Below, one piece after another: positions 17,275 to 25,752 of a DNA stretch of 47,253 nt. This DNA is from Verrucomicrobiota bacterium (GTDB lineage: Bacteria; Verrucomicrobiota; Verrucomicrobiia; Chthoniobacterales; UBA10450), in contig QHQO01000029.1 of assembly GCA_003221195.1 (NCBI GenBank), forward strand, positions 1-47,253, in the 5' to 3' direction. Positions within the stretch are counted from its first letter, which is position 1, and each line of letters opens with the position of its first letter. The translations under genes were made by a program, and so were the position numbers. The notes below the pieces were generated by a model. It did not search any database. It saw only the letters and a program-made list of their open reading frames with translations, and was not told the origin of the DNA.

Positions 17275-18612
17275 ATGAAGGTCGAAGTTGAAAAGCAGGC
17301 GGGGTCGGTCTCCACGCTGCAAATTGAAGTGCCCTCGGAGGAAGTATCCAAAGAATGGGATGCGATCGCTAACAGCTTTGCGCGTTTCGCCAAAATTCCG
17401 GGTTACCGGCCTGGTAAGGCACCGCGTGCCGTGATTGAGAAGAGATTTCGCAAGGAAATTCAGGATGAATTGACCAAGAAGCTTGTTTCCAAGAGTTATC
17501 ATGAGGCGATCGAGCAAGAACAGTTGCGGGTTGCTTCGCTGGCCAATATCGAAGACGTCCAGCTTGGCGAGGACAAGTCGATGCGGTTCCGCGCAACCGT
17601 TGTTACCGCGCCGGAATTTGAATTGCCCGAATACAAAAACATTCCAGTGCAGTTGCCGGAGACGAATGTCTCTGGGTCGGAAGTCGATGTTGCAATCGAG
17701 CGGCTACGCGATCAAACGGCCGATTTCGTTGATGTTCCGGAGCGTGGACTGGAGATGGGCGACTTTGCCGTCATCGACTTTGAGGGATCCAGCGATGGCA
17801 AGCCCATTAGTGAAATCGCGCCCCAGGCGAGCAAGAATCTTCACGGCGGGAAAAAATTCTGGTTGCATCTCGCGCCCAATAATTTTCTCCCGAAATTTTG
17901 CGAACAAATGGTAGGGCAAAAGCCGGGCGAAACGCGCACGGTAACCGTCGATTTCGCGGTGGATTTTCCGGTGAAGGAATTGGCAGGAAAACAAGCAAAT
18001 TACAATGTCACTGTGAGTGAGATTAAGCAGAAAGTATTGCCGGTTTTGGATGATGCGTTTGCGGCCAAATTGATTCCTGGAAGGACGCTTGCCGATCTGC
18101 GCCAAGTTATCGAACACGATCTTGTGCATGAAAAGAAGCATGAACGCGACCGAGCGAAAGAAGGGCAGGTCGTGAAATATTTGCACGAACGGATTCAGTT
18201 CGAGTTGCCGCCTCCCCTGCTAAAAAGTGAAACGCGTCGAGTTTTGGCAGACCTGGTGCAACGAAACCGCGAACGCGGTGTTCCTGATGAGATGTTAAAG
18301 GAAAAAGAGAAAGAGCTCGTCGAGACCTCCGCGGGGCTTGCGGCTCACCGGTTGAAGACCAACTTCATTCTGCATCGGATTGCAGAGCGCGAAAACATCC
18401 AGGTGTCACGGGACGACATCAACGCGCGGCTTCGTGAGGAAGCAGCGCGATATAATGTTCCCGTGGATAAAATGCGCAAGGAACTGCAGGGACACGATGG
18501 TCTGGACGGGTTCGCGGAACAGATACTGCTGGGTAAGACTCTTGATTTCCTTAAGGCGAATGTTAGCGTCGAGACAGCGCAAGAACCCGCTGTCAAAGAA
18601 GAAAAATCATGA
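17275..18612 (+). CDS. tig: Trigger factor
   Basis: 445 residues, the ribosome-bound chaperone for nascent chains. The N-terminal domain holds the ribosome-docking signature [16 protein letters not shown] at about 42-57. The FKBP-type isomerase domain spans about 150-240 ([38 protein letters not shown]). The C-terminal helical arms are rich in Lys, Glu and Arg. Usual family length. The stop overlaps clpP by ATGA, so the proteins are likely made together. The tig-clpP-clpX order is widely conserved. Confidence 0.97.
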   Translation: MKVEVEKQAGSVSTLQIEVPSEEVSKEWDAIANSFARFAKIPGYRPGKAPRAVIEKRFRKEIQDELTKKLVSKSYHEAIEQEQLRVASLANIEDVQLGEDKSMRFRATVVTAPEFELPEYKNIPVQLPETNVSGSEVDVAIERLRDQTADFVDVPERGLEMGDFAVIDFEGSSDGKPISEIAPQASKNLHGGKKFWLHLAPNNFLPKFCEQMVGQKPGETRTVTVDFAVDFPVKELAGKQANYNVTVSEIKQKVLPVLDDAFAAKLIPGRTLADLRQVIEHDLVHEKKHERDRAKEGQVVKYLHERIQFELPPPLLKSETRRVLADLVQRNRERGVPDEMLKEKEKELVETSAGLAAHRLKTNFILHRIAERENIQVSRDDINARLREEAARYNVPVDKMRKELQGHDGLDGFAEQILLGKTLDFLKANVSVETAQEPAVKEEKS

Positions 18613-19310
18613 GTGTATCGAACCAAAATCTTTCCCAGGTGCTGATCCCTATGGTCGTGGAGCAGACTGGCCGGGGCGAGCGCAGCTACGACATTTATTC
18701 GCGACTACTCAAGGATCGCATCGTTTTTATCGGGACGCCGATGGACGATCACATTGCTAATCTTGTCATTGCGCAGTTGCTGTTTTTGCAAATGGAGGAT
18801 TCGAAGAAGGACATCAATATCTATATCAATTCGCCCGGCGGCTCAGTCACTGCGGGTCTTGCGGTTTATGATACGATGCAGTTTCTCACGTGCGATGTGA
18901 CTACCTATTGCCTTGGAATGGCCGCGAGCATGGCTGCCGTCCTGCTTTGCGCGGGAACAAAAGGCAAGCGTTTCGCGCTCCCAAATTCCGATATCATGAT
19001 CCATCAGGTTTCCGGAGGCGCGCAGGGCGCTGCCAGCGACGTGGAGCGTCAAGTCGATTACATGTTCAAGCTGAAAAAGCGCCTCATTAAAATAATCGCA
19101 CAGCACACGGGTAAGTCCGAGGAACAAGTGCGGGGCGATTCGGATCGCGATTACTACATGTCTGCCCAGGAAGCGAAAACGTACGGTCTAGTGGACGAAG
19201 TGATCAAGTCTCGCAAGGAGGTGAAGCTGCTCGATGGAGCGACTCCTCCTTCCGGCGATCGATCGGTAGAAGTGGCTGAAACCGCTTTGCCGCGTAAAGT
19301 CGGAGGATAA
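18609..19310 (+). CDS. clpP: ATP-dependent Clp protease proteolytic subunit
   Basis: 233 residues. The serine-protease triad is intact: S107 in [12 protein letters not shown]132 in MIHQVSGG and D181 in [28 protein letters not shown] is the substrate-groove motif. The C-terminal 30 residues ([17 protein letters not shown]...) extend past the usual end and look disordered. It forms the tetradecamer that degrades proteins unfolded by ClpX, encoded 18 bp downstream. Confidence 0.97.
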   Translation: MSVSNQNLSQVLIPMVVEQTGRGERSYDIYSRLLKDRIVFIGTPMDDHIANLVIAQLLFLQMEDSKKDINIYINSPGGSVTAGLAVYDTMQFLTCDVTTYCLGMAASMAAVLLCAGTKGKRFALPNSDIMIHQVSGGAQGAASDVERQVDYMFKLKKRLIKIIAQHTGKSEEQVRGDSDRDYYMSAQEAKTYGLVDEVIKSRKEVKLLDGATPPSGDRSVEVAETALPRKVGG

Positions 19311-19328
19311 GAGAGCTTCTCAAAAAAT

Positions 19329-20606
19329 ATGGCCCGCGCTTCCAACCTCACCATGTGCTCGTTTTGTGGCAAGAGCCATGCGGAGGTTCGCAAATTGATC
19401 GCCGGACCAGGCGTCTACATCTGCGATAGTTGTATAAACGTTTGCAAAAGCATCCTCGATAAAGAGCTCAACGAGGATGCTCGCCGACAGTCCTCCAATA
19501 TTCGTGTGCCCAAGCCGGCGGAAATCCGTCGGGCCCTCGATCAGTATGTCATTGGTCAGGACACCGCGAAGAAAACGTTATCGGTGGCTGTCCACAACCA
19601 CTACAAGCGGGTATTGCAATCTTCCCCCCCGGCCGATGCTTCCGCCGCGTTTCAGCCGGATCCGTTCGCTGATGTTGAGATTGAAAAAAGCAACATTTTA
19701 TTAATCGGCCCCACCGGCTCTGGCAAAACGTTATTAGCCAAAACCCTCGCGCGGATTCTGGATGTACCCTTTTGCATCGCCGACGCGACGACGCTGACCG
19801 AAGCCGGCTACGTTGGCGAAGACGTTGAAAACATTATTCTGCGACTCCTGCAGAATGCGGATTACGATGTGAAACGAGCGGAGATCGGGATCGTTTACAT
19901 CGACGAGATCGATAAGATTGGCCGGAAAACTGACAACGTGAGCATTACTCGCGATGTGTCCGGCGAAGGAGTGCAGCAGGCTCTGTTGAAGATTTTGGAG
20001 GGCAGCACGTGCAATGTTCCGCCACAGGGCGGACGCAAACATCCACATCAGGAATACATTCAGGTTAATACCGAGAAAATTCTGTTCATTTGCGGCGGCG
20101 CATTCATCGGTCTCGATAAAATTATTCAAAAACGGATTGGCCAAAAAGTGATGGGCTTCGGCAGCCCGACACTGGAAGTTGAGGAGGCGCTGCGAAAACA
20201 AGCTGTCCGGCATGTGGAACCGGAAGATTTGCTCGCTTTCGGGATGATTCCCGAATTCATCGGACGGTTGCCCGTCGTCAGCTCGCTCGATGCGCTAACC
20301 GAGGACGAAATGGTAGCGATTTTGACCGAGACAAAAAACGCGATGGTGAAACAGTACACAAAGCTTTTCTCAATGGAGGGTGTGCGTTTAGCCGTCACCA
20401 AGGATGCGTTGCGCGCGTTGGCGGCCCAGGCCGTCACGAAGGGAACGGGCGCGCGCGCGTTGCGTTCCATGCTTGAGCGGATCATGCTCGATATCATGTA
20501 CGAGGTGCCGAGTCGCGAAGATATCGCCGAGGTCACCATCAATCGGGCGGTAGTGGAAGGCAAAAAGCTCCCGCTCATTCGCAAGAAACAGGATAAGGCG
20601 GCCTGA
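19329..20606 (+). CDS. clpX: ATP-dependent Clp protease ATP-binding subunit ClpX
   Basis: 425 residues. The N-terminal zinc-binding domain has CSFCGKSH and CDSCINVC. The AAA+ core has Walker A GPTGSGKT, the pore loop in [13 protein letters not shown], Walker [13 protein letters not shown], and EFIGRLPVV as the sensor/IGF-loop region. Full length. It unfolds tagged substrates and feeds ClpP. Confidence 0.97.
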   Translation: MARASNLTMCSFCGKSHAEVRKLIAGPGVYICDSCINVCKSILDKELNEDARRQSSNIRVPKPAEIRRALDQYVIGQDTAKKTLSVAVHNHYKRVLQSSPPADASAAFQPDPFADVEIEKSNILLIGPTGSGKTLLAKTLARILDVPFCIADATTLTEAGYVGEDVENIILRLLQNADYDVKRAEIGIVYIDEIDKIGRKTDNVSITRDVSGEGVQQALLKILEGSTCNVPPQGGRKHPHQEYIQVNTEKILFICGGAFIGLDKIIQKRIGQKVMGFGSPTLEVEEALRKQAVRHVEPEDLLAFGMIPEFIGRLPVVSSLDALTEDEMVAILTETKNAMVKQYTKLFSMEGVRLAVTKDALRALAAQAVTKGTGARALRSMLERIMLDIMYEVPSREDIAEVTINRAVVEGKKLPLIRKKQDKAA

Positions 20607-20607
20607 C

Positions 20608-20623
20608 CCCGAATTCTTTCGGG
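20608..20623 (+). terminator. Hairpin right after clpX
   Basis: CCCGAA, loop TTCT, TTCGGG is a perfect 6-bp stem starting one base after the clpX stop. It is a candidate terminator for tig-clpPX, but no T-run follows directly. Confidence 0.35.
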
Positions 20624-20626
20624 AGG

Positions 20627-20699
20627 GTTAAAAAGTTAAAAGGGTTACAAAGTTAAAAACGGTAAACGCTCTTCCGTTGTAACATTGTAACTTTTTAAC
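20627..20699. repeat. AT-rich inverted repeat between clpX and cinA
   Basis: Left arm 20627-20652 (GTTAAAAAGTTAAAAGGGTT...) and right arm 20676-20699 (...CATTGTAACTTTTTAAC) are near-perfect inverted copies. This is a separate repeat type from the GTCAT family. It could form a large cruciform or act as a bidirectional terminator because of its A and T runs. Confidence 0.7.
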
Positions 20700-20715
20700 G
20701 CTTCACCTTTTGGTC

Positions 20716-21951
20716 ATGCGCGTCATCCTTCTCAACACCGGCACGGAGCTTTTGCTTGGAGACGTGCAGGACGCGCATCTTGCGTTCATTGCACGCGAGA
20801 TTCTTTCCTTGGGTTTGCGCTTCGAGGAACGGCGTACGATTGGCGACACTGAGGCGATTCGACACACGTTAGCCGAGCTATTTCCAGGCTGTGAAATTCT
20901 TTTTGTGACTGGTGGTCTTGGTCCAACCAGCGACGACATAACACGCGAGATGGTTGCGGATCTACTCGGGTTGGAGCTCCAAAAGTCTTCGGACTTGCTG
21001 GCTTCGCTTCGGCAAAGACTTCAAGTGCGCGGAATCAAATGGACTTCCGGCATTGCGCGTCAGGCGGACGTTCCCGCAGGTGCAGAGGTCCTGCCGAACC
21101 AGAATGGCAGCGCGCCCGGCCTTTATTTGCGGGCGAATATCAATCCCCGAATTCTGTCTCCGCATCTTTTTCTGTTGCCCGGGCCTCCGCGCGAGCTCCA
21201 GCCGATGTTTCGGGCTTTTGTGATGCCGATTTTGCGTTCAATCGTCCCAGCTTCGGCTTTGATCGAGCGGCGTCTCTACAAGATTGCCGATAAGGGCGAG
21301 TCGCTGGTCGAGGAGGCGATCGGCGAGCGCGTGCTTGCGATTCCGGGAATCGAGCTCGGCTATTGCGCGCGTCCTGGCGAAGTCGACCTGCGGATCATCG
21401 GGAAAGCAAAGGCCATCGAACAAGCAGATACGATTATCAGATCGACGCTTGGACCCTCGGTCTTTTCTGCCGCGGACGAAACGCTGGAGGAAGTGATCGT
21501 AAAACTTTTGGTGCAACGCCATCAAACGGTCGCGGTTGCAGAATCCTGCACGGGAGGATTGCTTGCCAATCGCATCACAAATATACCTGGCGCATCGGCC
21601 GTTTTTCTCGCCGGTTATGTTTGTTACGCAGACCAGGCCAAGATCGAGATGCTGGATGTTGATCCGGAACTGATCGAGAAATACGGGGCCGTGAGCGAGC
21701 AAGTCGCGTGTGCGCTGGCTGGACATGCGCGCGCGTGCGCAAAATCCGATTATGCACTTGCTACGACCGGTGTTGCCGGACCGAGCGGTGGTTCGCCGGA
21801 GAAGCCCGTTGGAACTGTTTATGTTGCTCTCGCCGCATCGGGCACAACGATCGCGAAGAGATTCTTTTTTCCAACCGACCGTGAGACTTTTAAGCAAATT
21901 GCTACGCAGGCTGCGTTGGAACTGTTACGCAAGAAATTGATTGGAAAATAG
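20716..21951 (+). CDS. cinA: CinA-like protein (competence/damage-inducible; NMN amidohydrolase)
   Basis: 411 residues from ATG 20716 (MRVILLNTGTELLLGDV). The N-terminal molybdopterin-binding-like COG1058 domain (about 1-170) has FVTGGLGPTSDDITREMV and LPGPPRELQPMF. The C-terminal CinA domain (about 250-411) has VAVAESCTGGLLANRIT and TTGVAGPSGGSPEKPVGTVYVA, the nicotinamide-nucleotide deamidase signature. The family recycles NMN and hydrolyses ADP-ribose, so it is functionally related to NadD at 25 kb. A TTG at 20710 is also in frame. Confidence 0.93.
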   Translation: MRVILLNTGTELLLGDVQDAHLAFIAREILSLGLRFEERRTIGDTEAIRHTLAELFPGCEILFVTGGLGPTSDDITREMVADLLGLELQKSSDLLASLRQRLQVRGIKWTSGIARQADVPAGAEVLPNQNGSAPGLYLRANINPRILSPHLFLLPGPPRELQPMFRAFVMPILRSIVPASALIERRLYKIADKGESLVEEAIGERVLAIPGIELGYCARPGEVDLRIIGKAKAIEQADTIIRSTLGPSVFSAADETLEEVIVKLLVQRHQTVAVAESCTGGLLANRITNIPGASAVFLAGYVCYADQAKIEMLDVDPELIEKYGAVSEQVACALAGHARACAKSDYALATTGVAGPSGGSPEKPVGTVYVALAASGTTIAKRFFFPTDRETFKQIATQAALELLRKKLIGK

Positions 21952-22000
21952 GCTTGGAGTTTGCCACCGAACGGATTCGCCGTGGCGAACCTGTGTGCCC

Positions 22001-22257
22001 AGCGGGTTTTTAACTCGGTTTGTGTTTAGCGCCAAAGGCGCCGTATCGCTTCAGCCTGGGGCATCGCCCCAGGAATTCAAATTGGCGTCTAAACAAGCGC
22101 TGAAAGTGCGTTTCAAATTGCGCCGGTCAATCGAACTGGTGCCGGCGATGAATTGCGCTTTCAGCGCTGGCTTTTGTGGCCTGTAGAAACCTGGGGTCTC
22201 CCCCAGGTTGAAGATTGAATGCTGCGCCTTTGGCGCTAAACACAAACATAACCCGCT
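22001..22257. mobile_element. MITE-like element with perfect 24-bp terminal inverted repeats (copy 1)
   Basis: GTTTGTGTTTAGCGCCAAAG... at 22018-22041 is exactly inverted at 22224-22247. Outside these, AGCGGGTT (22001-22008) is inverted at 22250-22257. Inside are two more nested hairpins: CCTGGGGC/GCCCCAGG at 22055-22073 and CCTGGGG/CCCCAGG at 22190-22207, and AGCGCTGAAAG (about 22094) pairs with CTTTCAGCGCT (about 22158). The whole 230 bp can fold as one long branched hairpin. It has no transposase. The diverged copy lies at 40718-40930. Confidence 0.8.
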
Positions 22258-22316
22258 GTCTTCTATTCAGCGGAGCGTAACTTCGCTGGGCGAAGAGACC
22301 AAGAGGTCTAGTTCGG

Positions 22317-22952
22317 CTAGAAATCGCCAACGTCTACGGACATGCCAACTTTGGCGTAGTCGTAAAACAATTTTGCTCCATCGACGGATTCGCGTATGCA
22401 GCCATGCGAGGCGGGGTAGCCGGGCAAAATTCCGATGTGCATCCCGACACCTTCACCGGTGAGCCGAAGGAACCATTTCATGGACGCGCCGGCAAAGTGT
22501 GTTCCGCTCGGTGCGGATTGGCTGCGCGCACTGACTCCACCACGTACTATGCGGCCGGAACCGTCCACGAAGTCGCCGTAAAGACTGGAATGATGATTGG
22601 GGTCCTTTTCCATGACGTTGAAATGTCCATGCGGCGTTTCGTGCCCCTTTCTGCCAGACGAGACTGGGCCGTCGGCCACGACCTGGTCCCCGATCATAAG
22701 ATAAGCCCGCTGCTTTGGGATTGAGACTACGATGCGCGTATTGTCCTGCGTCGCCTGTTTCAGTAACGATTGATTGACCTTCAATGCTTCCTGTCTCCGA
22801 ATGAGATCGGACGCTTTGCGCATTGGCGGCGGAGTAGGGCTTGGCTGTCGTGACTTCGGCCCCAAATGGAATTGACCGCTCGCAGAAGAGACAACCGCGG
22901 CCAGCGAAACCAACCGAATCAACATCGAAAGTCGCATAAAATTAGCTGCCAT
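22317..22952 (-). CDS. L,D-transpeptidase (YkuD family)
   Basis: 211 residues. A signal peptide (MLIRLVSLAAVVSSASG) is followed by a Pro-rich linker and a YkuD domain. The catalytic motif is HIGILPGYPASHGCIRES with nucleophile Cys. Strand RIVVSIPKQRAYLMIGD and the segment GRKGHETPHGHFNVME are typical. It would form 3-3 cross-links in murein or attach proteins to it, in the periplasm. The start could be 22952, 22937 or 22925; the first overlaps the upstream gene's stop by 11 bp, suggesting coupling with the lysozyme-like protein. Confidence 0.92.
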   Translation of the reverse strand: MAANFMRLSMLIRLVSLAAVVSSASGQFHLGPKSRQPSPTPPPMRKASDLIRRQEALKVNQSLLKQATQDNTRIVVSIPKQRAYLMIGDQVVADGPVSSGRKGHETPHGHFNVMEKDPNHHSSLYGDFVDGSGRIVRGGVSARSQSAPSGTHFAGASMKWFLRLTGEGVGMHIGILPGYPASHGCIRESVDGAKLFYDYAKVGMSVDVGDF

Positions 22953-23715
22953 TGTAGCTGTTTACGCGCCGAATCCAACCCGATAACCATCGCGATTCAT
23001 GTCGGTCGGCCGGAGAGTTTTGTACCCGTTGAGTCAGCACTGCTTTGGCCGCGCGGGCGAATTCATCAACCGCGCCGGCGTCAGAAGTGCCGTGCATCGC
23101 TTCCAGGACTTGAAGTAGACCCCAGCCCTGGCCTTGATAGCGCTCCGTGTGCAGGACGCCTTCTCCTTTGAAATTTACGTAATCGACGACGGCGTAACAT
23201 CCTTGTGAGGTTCTCGTCAGACGTTCGAATTGTTCCTGTACACTGGCTCGATCGGGAGGCGCTGCTTCAGCCAGCATTTTCGGCAGCGCGCTTTCTAACC
23301 GGGCTATAAGAAATTCCGCCTGCAGATCGATCGTGTCCACGAGGAAGCTACGCAATTGATTCATTTCCGTTGAATGTTGAGCTCGAAGAAATTCCGTACG
23401 CGAGTTCCAAGGGCATGGCTTTTCGCCGGTTCCCAAGAGCAACGCTGGCAGCTTCGCGCCGCGCTTTGAGATAAAGCTCACCAGCTTGGGAAAACTTTCC
23501 TCGAACGGTCCCCGGCGGCCCTTTGGGTACCAAATGAAGTGGCCGATGCCAAGTGACGCGAAATCTTCGCCTGCGTTCCACGAAGTGAGGCCGGAGATCG
23601 TTCCGTTACATTCATTTTGCCAGATTTTTTTTCCGATTTTGAGAACGTCAACATGCGAGAGACTAGTTGCGTGGAGCGGCTTGGGCAGAAGGGCAATGAG
23701 CGCGGCAAAAACCAA
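22942..23715 (-). CDS. Exported lysozyme-like protein of uncertain start
   Basis: About 257 residues from a TTG at 23715 (signal VFAALIALLPKPLHA). The open frame extends to 23922, and an in-frame ATG at 23862 would overlap divergent FKBP gene sequence by 20 bp. The core has IWQNECNGTISGLTSWNAGE, then FASLGIGHFIWYPKG. The conserved Glu followed by a G-I-G-H segment recalls lysozyme-fold muramidases, but I do not recognise a characterised family. An ORF-overlap with the L,D-transpeptidase gene supports a murein role. No family assignment beyond that is claimed. Confidence 0.7.
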   Translation of the reverse strand: MVFAALIALLPKPLHATSLSHVDVLKIGKKIWQNECNGTISGLTSWNAGEDFASLGIGHFIWYPKGRRGPFEESFPKLVSFISKRGAKLPALLLGTGEKPCPWNSRTEFLRAQHSTEMNQLRSFLVDTIDLQAEFLIARLESALPKMLAEAAPPDRASVQEQFERLTRTSQGCYAVVDYVNFKGEGVLHTERYQGQGWGLLQVLEAMHGTSDAGAVDEFARAAKAVLTQRVQNSPADRHESRWLSGWIRRVNSYNGS

Positions 23716-23842
23716 CGCGGCCGAAGAGTAGGAACGTTCGGATTGCGAGCACCGCTCTGTTCTTGACGGGCGGCATTTATCTATTAGCGTCCCAGTTTCC
23801 GCGGCGATAAACTTAACTGAATCATCGCGAAGAACACGTTTT

Positions 23843-24586
23843 ATGAAACAACTTATCGTCATTTTCAGCGCATCCTTACTTGTATTGCCTTTGTTTGGGC
23901 AAGAGAAATCGACACAGCTCAAGGACCAAAAAGAGAAAGTCAGCTATAGCGTCGGTCTTCAGATTGGATTCAACCTCAGCCGGCAAAAGGTAGATATTAA
24001 TCCCGACATACTCGCTGCCGGCATAAAAGACGCCCTCGCCGGCAAACCACAAATGAATCCTGATCAAATCAAGGAGGTCATGACAACGTTTGAAAAAGAT
24101 ATGGAACAAAAACAGAAAGAAGCAGGCGAGAAAAATAAGACAGAAGGCGCAAAATTTCTGGAGGAGAACAAAAAGAAAGAGGGTGTGAAAACAACGGCCA
24201 GCGGGTTGCAGTACAAAGTCCTCAAGGAGGGAAACGGAGCGCAACCGAAGGCGACCGACACGGTCACGGTCAATTATCGCGGGACTCTGATCAATGGAAC
24301 TGAGTTCGATAGTTCATACAAGCGTGGGCAACCAGCGACTTTTCCAGTTAATGGCGTCATCAAGGGATGGACAGAGGCGCTTCAACTGATGAAAGTGGGA
24401 TCCAAATATCAATTGTTTATCCCTTCGAACCTTGCCTATGGCGAAAGGGCCGTCAGTCCGGACCTCAGCGCCAATTCGACTCTGATTTTTGAAGTGGAAC
24501 TGCTGGATGCGAAGCCCGCTCCGACACCCGGGGCTGCGGCTGCGCCGAAAGCTGCTCCCAGTCCAGCGACCTCACCAAAGAAATAG
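23843..24586 (+). CDS. FKBP-type peptidyl-prolyl isomerase, exported (FkpA/Mip-like)
   Basis: 247 residues. The signal peptide MKQLIVIFSASLLVLPLFGQ is followed by the Mip-type dimerisation domain (SYSVGLQIGFNLSRQKV... QMNPDQIKEVMTTFEKDME) and a Lys/Glu-rich long helix. The FKBP domain starts near 115: SGLQYKVLKEGNGAQP, VNYRGTLINGTEFDSSY, GWTEALQLMKVGSKYQLFIP and LAYGERAV. The C-terminus is an Ala/Pro-rich tail. It catalyses proline isomerisation and assists folding in the periplasm. Confidence 0.95.
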   Translation: MKQLIVIFSASLLVLPLFGQEKSTQLKDQKEKVSYSVGLQIGFNLSRQKVDINPDILAAGIKDALAGKPQMNPDQIKEVMTTFEKDMEQKQKEAGEKNKTEGAKFLEENKKKEGVKTTASGLQYKVLKEGNGAQPKATDTVTVNYRGTLINGTEFDSSYKRGQPATFPVNGVIKGWTEALQLMKVGSKYQLFIPSNLAYGERAVSPDLSANSTLIFEVELLDAKPAPTPGAAAAPKAAPSPATSPKK

Positions 24587-24666
24587 AAGGGGCTCTCTGG
24601 GCTTCTCAGAATCGCCTCACTTTCGGGGTTGGGCGCGTGATACAGCAGCTCTGTTCTAGTGTGGGA

Positions 24667-25026
24667 TCAGGGCGCAGTTGCGGGTTCCGATTCGAATCGG
24701 GGAGCGTCGCCCCATAGGTCTTCCAGGCTGTAAAAAGATCGTTTATCGCGATGAAAGACGTGGACAACGACTTGCAGATAATCGAGCACGACCCACTGAC
24801 TGGCCGGGAACCCGTCTATAGCCACGGGGCGAATAGAATGGTCCTCTCGCAAACGCGTTTCAATTTCGTTCGCGATTGCTTTTAGCTGCGGCTCAGACGC
24901 AGCCGAGCAAACCACGAAAAAATCAGTGAACGTCGAAATCGCGCGCAAGTCGAGGACGACAATCTCTTCCGCCTTTTTATTTGAGGCAAGCTCGGCGCAG
25001 GTTCTAGCTAAATTTTCCGGGGTTAT
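24667..25026 (-). CDS. rsfS: Ribosome silencing factor RsfS, probable AUA start
   Basis: The conserved fold begins ENLARTCAELASNKKAEE and goes on through IVVLDLRAISTFTDFFVVC, then SEPQLKAIANEIE and WVVLDYLQVVVHVFH, typical of RsfS/DUF143, which blocks 50S-30S joining by binding L14. No ATG, GTG or TTG occurs in this frame between an upstream in-frame TGA (inside nadD) and Leu codon TTG 24948, which would delete the first 26 residues. ATA at 25026 overlaps the nadD stop as ATAA and has GGAG 8 bases upstream, so I place the start there (119 residues). A base-call error turning ATG into ATA is the alternative. Confidence 0.85.
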   Translation of the reverse strand: MTPENLARTCAELASNKKAEEIVVLDLRAISTFTDFFVVCSAASEPQLKAIANEIETRLREDHSIRPVAIDGFPASQWVVLDYLQVVVHVFHRDKRSFYSLEDLWGDAPRFESEPATAP

Positions 25027-25592
25027 TTCCGTTGCTCCAGGTAAAGTTTTTCGCGGCGAATGATTTCTTCCACTGCCGACGGTACGAAATATCGAATCGA
25101 TCGACCAGTGGCAACTCTCTTTCTGATTTCAGTTGCTGAAATGTCGATTTTCCGGCGGATAACTGGGTAGGCGTGACGCGGTTGTTGGCCACTGCGATCA
25201 AGAACAACAAAACGAACCATCTTTTCCAAATCAGCGAAGCGACGCCATTTCGTGAGCTTGTCCACGTTATCTTCGCCGATCAGGCAGTAAATCGTCGCAT
25301 CAGCGTTGCGTTGCCGAATCTGCTCGACCGTATCGATGGTGTAGGAAGGCCATGGACGTCGCAACTCGCAATCATCCACTGCAAATCCAGGTTCAGCCTC
25401 AATAGCGGCTTGTATCATCCACAAGCGTATTTCGTCTTTCGCAACGGGCGCGGTCTTTCTGAACGGAGACAGCCGAGCGGGAATAAAGATCACTTCCTCA
25501 GCGCCAAGTCTCTCAAGAGCTTCGCGCGCAACGATAAGATGGCCGTGATGAATCGGATCAAATGTGCCGCCGTAAATTGCGATCTTTTTCAA
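25023..25592 (-). CDS. nadD: Nicotinate-nucleotide adenylyltransferase
   Basis: 189 residues. The nucleotidyltransferase motif GGTFDPIHHGHL is near residue 8, and ISATEIRKR near 155 is the C-terminal signature. It makes deamido-NAD from nicotinate mononucleotide and ATP. The start is TTG 25592 (MKKIAIYGG), which sits inside a repeat region. The nadD-rsfS pair is widely conserved; here they overlap at the stop/start. Confidence 0.95.
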   Translation of the reverse strand: MKKIAIYGGTFDPIHHGHLIVAREALERLGAEEVIFIPARLSPFRKTAPVAKDEIRLWMIQAAIEAEPGFAVDDCELRRPWPSYTIDTVEQIRQRNADATIYCLIGEDNVDKLTKWRRFADLEKMVRFVVLDRSGQQPRHAYPVIRRKIDISATEIRKRVATGRSIRYFVPSAVEEIIRREKLYLEQRK

Positions 25593-25738
25593 CGCTCAAT
25601 GCTTAATGTTCAACGTTCAATATTCAACTCAGTATCCTGTCATGTTGAGCAAAGCGAAACATCTCTGATCTGAGATTCTTCTCTCCGCTCAGAATCCCAG
25701 CTTCGAATACTGGCATTGAAAGTTGAACGCTGAGCGTC
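25591..25738. repeat. Nested inverted repeats between nadD and nagZ
   Basis: An outer pair of arms (25591-25630 and 25713-25738, containing ACGCTCA, GTTCAAC and TTCAAT) flanks an inner GTCAT-family palindrome (25638-25698). The inner copy reads TGTCATGTTGAGCAAAGCGA and ends CTCCGCTCAGAATCCC. It resembles the copy at 15456 but is more diverged on the right. The region holds the promoters of both divergent genes. Confidence 0.7.
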
Positions 25739-25752
25739 CATCTTTGCCGCCC

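Noticed and set aside
21941-22186. A small ORF of 81 residues across the palindromic element
   Set aside because: It is made almost wholly of repeat sequence, with no domain and no support from codon use.
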